64,000 bases of DNA, taken from Mytilus edulis. Its lineage: Eukaryota; Mollusca; Bivalvia; Mytilida; Mytilidae. The translations under genes and the position numbers were made by a program. Below are positions 56,801 through 64,000 of the stretch, piece after piece; positions within the stretch are counted from its first letter, which is position 1; every line of letters begins with the position of its first letter. The stretch covers positions 45,281,838-45,345,837 of the forward strand of contig NC_092345.1 in the NCBI RefSeq assembly GCF_963676685.1, read 5' to 3'. The notes under the pieces are model-generated. The model was given only the letters and a program-made list of their open reading frames with translations. It had not been told where the DNA came from and searched no databases.

Positions 56801-59800
56801 AGTTAAAATAAAATAATGTAGCTTCTACATAAATCAATTCAAAATACTTAATCAGGATGACACAATAGTGTCCATTATTAAAGACAATTCTACCATAGTT
56901 GGATATAATGAACAATAAATAATTTTAATGTCAACTGAACTGCATCAGATGCTTTAACAACAGCAGTATTTACGTCTGCCCTACAAGTCAATCCATTTCC
57001 AGTTAACAGAAAGAACAATCTGATCAGAAAAAAAAAGCTAGGCTTTTGGGCCCTTTATAACTTACTGTTCATCGTGAGCCAAGGCTTCGTGTTGAAGAGC
57101 ATACTTTGACCTATAACGGTTTACTTGTACAAATTGTGACTTGGATGGAGAGTTGTCTCATTGGCACTCATACCTCATCTTCTTATATCTACTAACTGCA
57201 GTGGACAAGTTGTAGGATTCTAAAAGCTGTATTTATCACAAAACATATTGACCAATTGATTGTTGTTTGCTTGATTGATTGATCGATTGGTGTTTAATGC
57301 CACTTTCAATATTATTGTGCTTTTTTGTGGTGGATGGAGTTGGAGTGCCCCAGAGAGAACCACAATAGGAAATCTGACAATCCCCGTCAATCAAGAGATA
57401 ACTGTATTGAATTTGAAGCTCTGACGGCATCAACTGGGGATTTGATGGTCGCAAATTAAGTTTTCTGGTGACGCGTTAGTTCTGAAACTGACAGAAAACA
57501 ACGTTAAAACATGTATTTAAAATCTGTCATATGCTGCCATGTAAATAAGTGACGTTATCCAATCAAAATGAACGTTACAAACGTTGTTGCATTAGAATTA
57601 AGATTGGAGACTTTGTACCTACATGTGAAGGATTGGAACTCACAACCTCAGTGTTGACTGACAAGTGATACAGTAGTTTGACTACTCAGACCACCTGGCC
57701 ACCAAGGGCCTTTTTTTGCTTGATGTCCAGTGCCAAATATTTCATGTTTATTTAGGAAGATTAATAAAACTAAATACATCACTTACCTGTGTGTTGTTAT
57801 GACAATTTAAACAATGTTTGGTCTTTTCCACACTTTCACATTCACTGTTTTTATGGCACTCACATTCTACCGTACAATTTTTGCCAACATAACCAAAACT
57901 GCAGTCACATTTATCTGGTCTGACACAGATGCCATGTTGACACCCTTGATGACATACTGGTATACATTCTTTAGTACTGAAAAATATTTAACAAAATCAA
58001 ATCTCTCCAACGTAACTTTAATGCAAAAGATATTTATAAATAGATTTGTAGTTATGTAACCTAAAATCTATTGAAGCTCTAAACAGGGGGTCTCATTGGG
58101 GGGTTGTGATCCCGGATCCTGCTTACTGTTTTGACAGATTCCTGTATCCTGCTTACACTATGTACGTAAGCAATTCTCATTTTTTTGTAATTTCCCGTGT
58201 CCCGCTAGACCTCATTTCCCATTCTCACGGCACAATGAATTGACTTTCACATGTCAGGTTTACATATAGCGGCAATCCCACGTCACATTTAGACCCCAAT
58301 GAGAACCACTAAACAAATTAATTGACAAATAATTTCAAAGTAAATAGCTTGCAAGCCAGTGTATCTGTATCCATGCACACTATAGGAACCCTGAACCTGT
58401 GACATATTTAATCTTTTAAATTTTTTGTTGGCTTCTCAAGTGACCTTTGCGTAGCTTTAACTTTTACTTCTTCTGTTGAGATATGATGTGACTATTTGTG
58501 TCTATTCAAAAATGTTGAAAGACATGCATAATGGTATATTATTAAAATACGAAGTCTCTCGAAAAAACGGAATAATTTCCACAGTTTTTTGGTAAAATAA
58601 GTGCAACTGTGACCACAACAGTTTCCAGTCATGTGCACATGTGATGACAGTTCCCATAAACTGCTCACTTTTGCACCCTTCCCCCTTTTTCTCCTTCACA
58701 AGATTTTTCTATTGAACAGTTGGAATGCACTGGTTCTAGTTAACAGTTAAAAATTGGTTTAATAAATGTCCAATTTAAGCCCCCTTTTCTCCCTATCCTT
58801 TGAAGTCATCCCCCCTCCCACCTTTCCCCACCCCTCCCTTTACTTACTTAGAATCTTCCATGTATCCTTTTTTACATGAGCAGTTGAATCCCTTCAACGT
58901 GTCAAAACAGTCCTGCGTTACATTGTTACACGTATGGTGGCCATTAATACATTCATTTTCAGGAGGACAGCTTATATAGGACCACATCGGCTCAACTATT
59001 GACCAGTGGTATTGGTTCATTGGTGAATCTATGTAAATAAACAAAAAACATATTGATAAATATACAACAGCTTTGAAAAACTAAACAAATTCAGACACTG
59101 AGGACTAATAATCAAGACAAATTTTGCTCCTAACCTACAATTATCTGTGTGTTTTGTATTTTGTTGTACCGAATAAAGACATGAAAATATCAATTTATTG
59201 TAAATTCAGAAATTATTGCTGGCATCTATTATTGCGATTTTGTCATTTTATACTAAAATTTGGTTTTAATTTTTGCAATTTTGCGAAAAATCCTGTTTTA
59301 TTCATATACAAAATTTCAAAATCGCAATAATTTCTGAATTTACAGTATCACCACAGGATTGATCTCATATCTTACAAGTGAGAATATTTTCTTCTACTAA
59401 ACAATCAGTCTTTGCTACAAAATCTCATACATTAGAATATTTTCTTCTTCTGAACAATCAAAGTCATTGCTACAAAATCTCAAAATGTGAATATTTTCTT
59501 CTTTTGAACAATCTAAGTCATAATTTTTGCTACTTATATAAAAACCAAAATTCTATAAATGTGTACAAAAAAATGAGGTGTAGGTCTTCAATAAACATGA
59601 TAAATATACAAACATTCTACAAATTTTAAAGTTAGCATCTGTAGGAATTATTTAAAAGTATGGTTACTTTTCTACACAAATGTAACACGGGAAAATCTAC
59701 AAACATTTCTAAATGGTTAAGTAAATTGAGGTGCACATGTTAAATATTTAATAAACAAGAATATGTCCATAGTACATGGATGCCTTACTCCCTATGTAAT

Positions 59801-62800
59801 TGTTTTTATGTTCTGTGGACCTTGGAATTGGGGTCATATCATTGGGAACATGTGTACTAAGTTTCAAGTTGATTGGACTTTAAAAATTTCATCAAAAACT
59901 ACATTAACCAAAAACTTTATGCTGAAGCTGGACAGACGGACGAACGGACAGACTGAAAAACATAATGCCACTAGTTGGGGCATAAAAATTTCTAGAATAA
60001 AATCCAAGATAATAATACTCACCAGTTTTAAAGTTTCTAATATCTCCTGGATTACAGACACCACCAGTCGGTCCTTTCATTCCACCAGGCATACATAAGC
60101 CCATGCCATTATTTCCAGCACACCATCCACACCCTGGAGCTCTCAGACAATTAGAACACTGTCTGAACTCATGACAAGGCCTTAAACATTCAGTTGTTGA
60201 AGAGTCAATCAGTAAACCACAGTTGCCATGAGAACACCTAAGAGGTTTGTAAGCTTCAGACATACACTGAAAAAAAAAGAAACAGTCAGAGACTTAAATT
60301 GTGTTGAAATTACTTAACTGATCATTTACATTGTATCTTTAGTGATTGACAAGTAGATTTATTCATACAAAGCAGACTGAGAAACATGATGTGTTTAAAG
60401 GATGATACAAGTCTAATACTTCTACTGCAGCCAAATGTTCTAAATCTAACGGTCACAATACTGTAAATTCAGAAATTATTGTGACGTTTAATTATAGTGA
60501 AATTTCAACAAGGTAATAATCGCAATAACTTAAACTCACATTTTGATTTTTTTTTTATATGAATTAATCAGGATATTTCTCAATATTGCCAAAATTCAAA
60601 TAGCATTTTAATCTAAAATCACAAAATCACAAAAATAAATGCACATAATAATTTCTGAATTTACAGTATTGTAGCTTACGTTAACTCAATCTGTAAATCT
60701 CTATTAAAATGTCGAGCTAGTGGATAAACTTGCAGACTGGTATTCAAAGTATCAAAATTTTAATTCAAGGTGTTATCATTATCATCAGGAAACAAAAGAA
60801 ACACAACACTATATTAACTGAGGACATAACTCTTGATATGTTAATGTTCAATTATATTGTTATAAGTTTTAAAAGATTGAGTCATGTAGCACTATCAATA
60901 TCATTTGGATTCCAAAAAAAACAAACTTACTTTAAACCTTGCTAAGGGCCAAAACTCTTGAACAGTAAATGTCAAAACAATCATAATCAAATTTGCCCAG
61001 TTGTTTTATAGTCCATGACATTGTGTTAAAGTTTCAACAGATTTGGGCAAGTGGTACTTCAATTATCATTCAGAATCAAAACATGTGACCTCTTCAATGT
61101 AAAGGTACAAAAACTTACTGCCTGTAGAGCATGACTATTGACCTCTTCAATGTGAAGGTAGAAAACTTACTTCTTGTAGAGCATGACTCCATACACATTT
61201 CCCTGACCCAGCTTCTGCTCCTACGCTTCTGATGCATGACTGGCAGTTAGCATTTAATTGACATGGTGCAGGGCATACAGTAATGTTAGGTGACTTATTA
61301 CGTCTGCAATACCAATTCTCTTCTTCATCTGATAATATTAAAAACACATATTTACTGTAATATTGATATACAATGAATACTTATCAATATAAATAAAGGT
61401 ATGTGGTATGAATACCAATAAGATAACCCTTTATTAAAGGTCAAAGGACAAAGATTTGTGATAATCACATTTATGGAAAGTGGATTCATTATATTACCTG
61501 GGGTACTTATCTTCATGGATTTAGTTGGTAACGGTGAGCCATGAATTCTAGTGTTAAGAAAAGTGTACATTTTTATAGTTTATATGCAAACTTTAATATT
61601 CAAAACCACACATTCAAATATCAATGAAAACACACTCTATACTTGATCTATGAAAATTGGTATGAAAGGAAATAAATGAATCAAGAGTTCATGTTTATGT
61701 ATTATCCATCAGTCAAAAACACAACGTGGACGTGGAAATAAATTAAGATTAAACTTGCATTATTCTACTTTAGGACATACACAAATGGACATACTCTAGC
61801 CCTTGTTAGTCTTGTGTGTTTTTTAATTTTGGTTCATTTATATGTTTATTTAGGAGCCAGCTGAGGCCAATCTCCTGGTGCAGGATTTTCTCACTCCCTT
61901 GAAGACCCATTGGTGGCCTTCAGCTGTTATCTGCTCTTTGGTCTGGTTGTTGTCTTTTTTAACATATTTCCCATTTCCATTCTCAATATAACTACATGAT
62001 TCATACATACTAATCGTTTCCCCAAGTTATCGGGATGATATTGGTACAAAAACTTACTATATCCTTTTGTACTGGTCCATTCACAGTTCAGAGCTTTACA
62101 TCTTTCACAAGTACTTGTCCCACATTCAAATATCCCACACCAGTGGGATTCCCCGACAGGTGAAGAACTTGGGTGATTTTTACAGGTCTGACCAGTGCAT
62201 TTGCGACCAACCTTCACACATTTGTTCTCTCCACAGTTCTGACACCATTTGCATATCTAAAGTAAACAGTGTAATAAAACATCTACTGTAAATTCAAAAA
62301 CTTATTGCGAGGTTTTTATTATTGCAAAAAATGCAACAGAGTTGTAAACGCAATAATTTAAACTCGCATTTTGAATTATTTTATATGAATTAAACAGTAT
62401 TTTTCTCAAAATCATAAAAATTCAAATCGCATTTGTGTCTAAAATGGCAAAATAGCAATAATAAATGCACTCAATAATTTCTAAATTTACAGTAATCAAT
62501 TTAATAGGAAATATTTTTTATCTGATGGTTGCACTTTCAATACTTTAGTTTTATATGAAGATAGCTAGTGTATAGACTATATGAACAAAGAAAAGATCAT
62601 AACCCGTTTTCTAAAACTGATTATAAGAAAGTCAGCATACAACTACATCATAAATTATCTGCATGTGTTTATTGTCATATTTTTGTTTATATATATATAA
62701 TAAAAACTATGACACAAATTCCCATACGTTTCGGCCATTACGGCCTTCTTCATTGGAATAAATTACAACATTGAAACAAAATTTATTCCAATGAAGAAGG

Positions 62801-62857
62801 CCGTAATGGCCGAAACGTATGGGAATTAGTGTTATAGTTTTTATTATACAATCATTC

Positions 62858-62890
<33 letters not shown>

Positions 62891-63810
62891 CTTATATATA
62901 TATGTATGTATATATATATGTATGTATAAGATTTTTGTTGATGATTAAGCAAATTTATTGAAATTTATGATGCAGTTGTAGGCTGGCTTTCTTATAATCA
63001 GTTTTATTAACAAAAATCTTATACATACATATATATAGAAACAGAAATACGACCATAAACACTTGCAGAAATGAGGTCAGTACTTTAACATGGACTTAAA
63101 AGAAGCATTAAAATTTTATCATTCATACTCAAGTATAAGTCAAATATTTAGGAGTAAACTTAGTAAATTAGAGAAGGGTACAGGTTAATTGTCAGATCTA
63201 GCAACTGAAGAATATCTCCAAATCCAGAGAAAGATGGCCTGAATTCAAATTTCTAGGCAAAGAAAACAGTAGTAGATGTTTATGAGCCAAACCTACATAA
63301 TTCTTGGAAAATAATATTTTCTTATAAAATAAAAGAATTCAGTGCTGACTTTGTGTTTTATTTCAAAAATCCGTTTGTCAGTTTCTGTCATTTTGTAATG
63401 TTTTCATTTTAAGTATATGTTTTTTACAGCCACATGGTTTGTGTATAAATCCTTAGAAGTGATAAACCCAGGAATTGGTTGACACTGTATCGAATAGAGC
63501 AAAGTGTGCTTTAACATGAATTCAATTAGGAAATTATTTTCACAATAAATAAGCTGTGTAAATGTAGGACTGAATTTCTAATATTAACATAGAAATAAAA
63601 TTGATGCTCATAATTATTTTTGCTTCAATATAATGCATAATTTTTTACTGTCTGGTTAATGTAATAGCTATAGCTACCTGTCTTATATTCTTAAAGTATG
63701 GGAACACGGCTAAACATGAATCACAGGTTGTATAACCATCACAATCTCTCCTTAAATGCCAATTCTCATCACATTCTCCTCTCCCTTGTAACAGTGTCTG
63801 TCCAAAACAT
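52818..63810 (-). CDS. MEGF8: MEGF8-like transmembrane protein, 3' ten exons (partial)
   Basis: A type I membrane protein of the multiple-EGF family. In vertebrates MEGF8 works with MOSMO and MGRN1 to lower Smoothened levels at the surface and so dampens Hedgehog signalling. Ten exons join in phase over about 925 residues: 63810-63678, 62256-62058, 61328-61171, 60266-60023, 59028-58848, 57976-57787, 56582-56409, 55825-55553, 54402-54182, 53821-52818. They encode Cys-rich PSI-like modules, a Ca-binding-type EGF, laminin-EGF modules, a QCYRQMNVDREYC block and a membrane helix. Assignment rests on the tail FFSSFFLFLAVCVLLWKMKQ and MASRPFSKVLV, close to vertebrate MEGF8. The CUB and Kelch N-terminal part lies beyond 64000. 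Introns are filled with MITEs. Confidence 0.87.
54182..54402 (-). CDS. MEGF8: MEGF8 exon: CYRQMNVDREYC module
   Basis: Acceptor TTTATTATAG, donor GTAAGA. Encodes CAVCEEYFQGHPVHDHQCYR and TVFFAVQPRYLNVDIRITID. This block is strongly conserved in MEGF8 and attractin-like proteins just before the final domain. Confidence 0.85.
54764..55243. mobile_element. 480-bp MITE in a MEGF8 intron, TA duplication
   Basis: Left CTGTGAAAGTACTTTAATTC and right TTTCACAG-type ends form inverted repeats of about 28 bp (right arm CACGAATAAAAGTACTTTCA at about 55221-55240). TA flanks both ends. Short ORFs here are not coding. Confidence 0.85.
55553..55825 (-). CDS. MEGF8: MEGF8 exon: laminin-type EGF modules
   Basis: Acceptor TTTTGTTTAG, donor GTACAT. 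Encodes CIRCQNNTDGRKCDGCQSGY and CQCHGHSHFCDNMTGECRPC, the Cys spacing of laminin EGF repeats, ending SPDTCWKKQ in phase 0. Confidence 0.85.
56409..56582 (-). CDS. MEGF8: MEGF8 exon: end of a laminin-EGF module
   Basis: Acceptor GTAATTACAG, donor GTGAGT. GYQCEHCKLWFVGSP completes the laminin-EGF begun in the exon at 57787. CNSCFNVCNNHTNRC follows, with several N-glycosylation sites. Confidence 0.83.
57040..57190 (+). repeat. Interspersed repeat ending TTGTCTCATTGGCA
   Basis: Shares GAGTTGTCTCATTGGCA and a CATACCTCATCTTCTT-like end with 33330-33430. A weaker piece lies at 54060-54115. Family unknown, non-coding. Confidence 0.5.
57787..57976 (-). CDS. MEGF8: MEGF8 exon: EGF plus start of laminin-EGF
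   Basis: Acceptor ATATTTTTCAG, donor GTAAGT. Encodes CIPVCHQGCQHGICVRPDKC then CDCSFGYVGKNC, a classic EGF, followed by CECHKNSECESVEKTKHCLN. Confidence 0.85.
58089..58307. mobile_element. 219-bp MITE with GGTCTCATTGGGG termini
   Basis: Left GGTCTCATTGGGG and right CCCCAATGAGAACC are inverted repeats. The interior is GC-richer than its surroundings and has no ORF. It lies in a MEGF8 intron. Confidence 0.75.
58848..59028 (-). CDS. MEGF8: MEGF8 exon: EGF module
   Basis: Acceptor TTTATTTACATAG, donor GTAAGTA. YHWSIVEPMWSYISCPP leads into NECINGHHTCNNVTQDC and CSCKKGY, an EGF module with a Ca-binding-like NEC start. Confidence 0.85.
59198..59345. mobile_element. MITE, CTGTAAATTC family, copy 1
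   Basis: Inverted ends TTGTAAATTCAGAAATTATT and AATAATTTCTGAATTTACAG, flanked by TA on both sides. Confidence 0.8.
59760..59990 (+). repeat. Interspersed mollusc-type repeat ending GGGGCATAAAAA
   Basis: Contains CTATGTAATTG, CATGTGTACTAAGTTTCAAG, a GGACAGACGGACGAACGGAC run and an AATGCCACTAGTTGGGGC end. This pattern is frequent in non-autonomous mollusc elements. Confidence 0.55.
60023..60266 (-). CDS. MEGF8: MEGF8 exon: Cys-rich PSI-like module
   Basis: Acceptor CTTTTTTTTTCAG, donor GTGAGT. Encodes CSHGNCGLLIDSSTTECLRP, CSNCLRAPGCGWCAG (PSI signature WC) and a Gly-rich segment. Confidence 0.85.
60461..60666. mobile_element. MITE, CTGTAAATTC family, copy 2
   Basis: Perfect 20-bp inverted ends CTGTAAATTCAGAAATTATT and its complement, with TA on both sides. 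Confidence 0.9.
61087..61192 (-). repeat. MEGF8: 53-bp tandem duplication over a splice donor
   Basis: GACCTCTTCAATGT starts at 61087 and 61140. Both units contain an ACTTAC donor complement and TGTAGAGCATGACT. The unit at 61140 holds the real exon end; the other creates a second GTAAGT in the intron. Confidence 0.85.
61171..61328 (-). CDS. MEGF8: MEGF8 exon: PSI-like module with duplicated donor
   Basis: Acceptor AATATTATCAG, donor GTAAGT at 61170 and below. Encodes EEENWYCRRNKSPNITVCPA and CQSCIRSVGAEAGSGKCVW. The last bases and the donor are repeated 53 bp downstream in the intron; see the repeat entry. Confidence 0.85.
61795..61990 (+). mobile_element. Penelope-type solo tail in a MEGF8 intron
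   Basis: TTAGTCTTGTGTGTTTTTTA, then GGAGCCAGCTGAGGCCAATC and GACCCATTGGTGGCC, collinear with 17570-17720. Plus strand, opposite to the gene. Confidence 0.6.
62058..62256 (-). CDS. MEGF8: MEGF8 exon: Cys-rich module
   Basis: Acceptor TGTTTACTTTAG, donor GTAAGT. Encodes ICKWCQNCGENKCVKVG, then HWCGIFECGTSTCERCKALN and CEWTSTKGY, ending in phase 1. Confidence 0.83.
62286..62492. mobile_element. MITE, CTGTAAATTC family, copy 3
   Basis: Ends CTGTAAATTC and a GAAATTTAG-type complement, TA on both sides. The interior is collinear with copy 2 (AACTCRCATTTTGA, TATGAATTAA). Confidence 0.85.
62613..63037. repeat. Nested inverted repeats with an inner 143-bp hairpin
   Basis: The outer arms 62613-62660 and 62961-63005 are complementary (AAAACTGATTATAAGAAAGT). 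The inner hairpin 62701-62764 with 62780-62843 is almost perfect and holds TTTCGGCCATTACGGCC. A (TA)n run (62863-62930) and a third pair (AAGATTTTTGTT at about 62929 against AACAAAAATCTT at 63009) follow. Confidence 0.85.
63040..63677. other. MEGF8 intron, nothing further seen
   Basis: AT-rich intron sequence without a recognised repeat, ORF or exon. Confidence 0.4.
63678..63810 (-). CDS. MEGF8: MEGF8 exon: first in the window
   Basis: Acceptor ATTTTTTGTTGCAG, donor GTAGCT. Encodes CFGQTLLQGRGECDENWHLR and CDGYTTCDSCLAVFP. The upstream exon is outside the window. Confidence 0.82.
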
Positions 63811-64000
63811 CTGCAACAAAAAATAATAACATTTTAGGTACATTATCAAATAAATAAGTTCATTTCTAAATTTTTCAAGGCTTTGAAAATTTGTGTGTAA
63901 AATCATTTGATACAGAAAATGTTGATAAACAAGGGAGGTAATTATTATAACAAATTACTGTGAATTCATTATTTTTGTGGATACTAATTTTAATGGATTT

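Noticed and set aside
62863..62930. TA run as an origin or promoter signal
   Set aside because: An ordinary dinucleotide microsatellite between hairpin arms.
1..64000. tRNA and rRNA genes
   Set aside because: No cloverleaf with A/B box consensus and no rRNA-like conserved stretch was recognised by reading; a tRNAscan run would settle it.

Overview
This is an intron-bearing, AT-rich animal genomic window that is very dense in transposable elements. Several repeat families here look like ones common in bivalve (mytilid mussel) genomes: a repeat with a hammerhead-ribozyme-like core, Penelope-like tails, non-autonomous elements ending in GAC/GGAC-rich runs, and MITEs ending CTGTAAATTC. The assignment is from recognition and not from a search. 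I saw no bacterial-style operons, CRISPR array or rRNA, and I identified no tRNA.

Host genes are few. (1) The right-hand 11 kb (52.8-63.8 kb, minus strand) holds the last ten recognisable exons of a MEGF8-like gene. They encode PSI-type and EGF/laminin-EGF modules, an extracellular juxtamembrane domain, one transmembrane helix and a cytoplasmic tail. The 5' part lies beyond the window. (2) An intronless class A GPCR lies at 11.0-12.1 kb (minus). A decayed copy of its first half lies at about 25.9-26.5 kb, in the same orientation. (3) Exons of a MULE-transposase-type gene with a PHD-like zinc finger lie at 32.1-33.7 kb (minus).

Layout: 0-6 kb holds Penelope-like reverse transcriptase copies and a dead LINE. 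7-9 kb has a dead minus-strand LINE. 11-12 kb has the GPCR. 12-20 kb has repeat debris. 20-25.6 kb holds a LINE whose 1270-residue endonuclease-reverse transcriptase ORF is uninterrupted. 25.7-29.9 kb holds the GPCR relic, a ribozyme-type repeat split by a 1.49-kb DNA transposon, and two long hairpins. 30.0-39.8 kb may be one 9.8-kb Mutator-like element (inverted TATGGCCGT-array termini, 9-bp candidate target duplication) that contains the PHD/MULE gene and two nested LINEs. 39.8-41.7 kb has a BEL/Pao gag relic and a dead LINE. 42-48 kb has non-autonomous elements with internal tandem repeats. 48-52.4 kb is gene-poor. 52.4-64 kb is MEGF8 with several MITEs and a palindromic structure in its introns.

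The most informative structure is the nesting at 33.7-37.7 kb. A Tx1-like LINE with an intact ORF2 and a 32-nt poly(A) inserted just after the fifth codon of the PHD/MULE gene, and the 15-bp target duplication copied the start codon to both sides. A second notable case is a minisatellite of about 101 bp that includes the C-terminal codons and stop of MEGF8.
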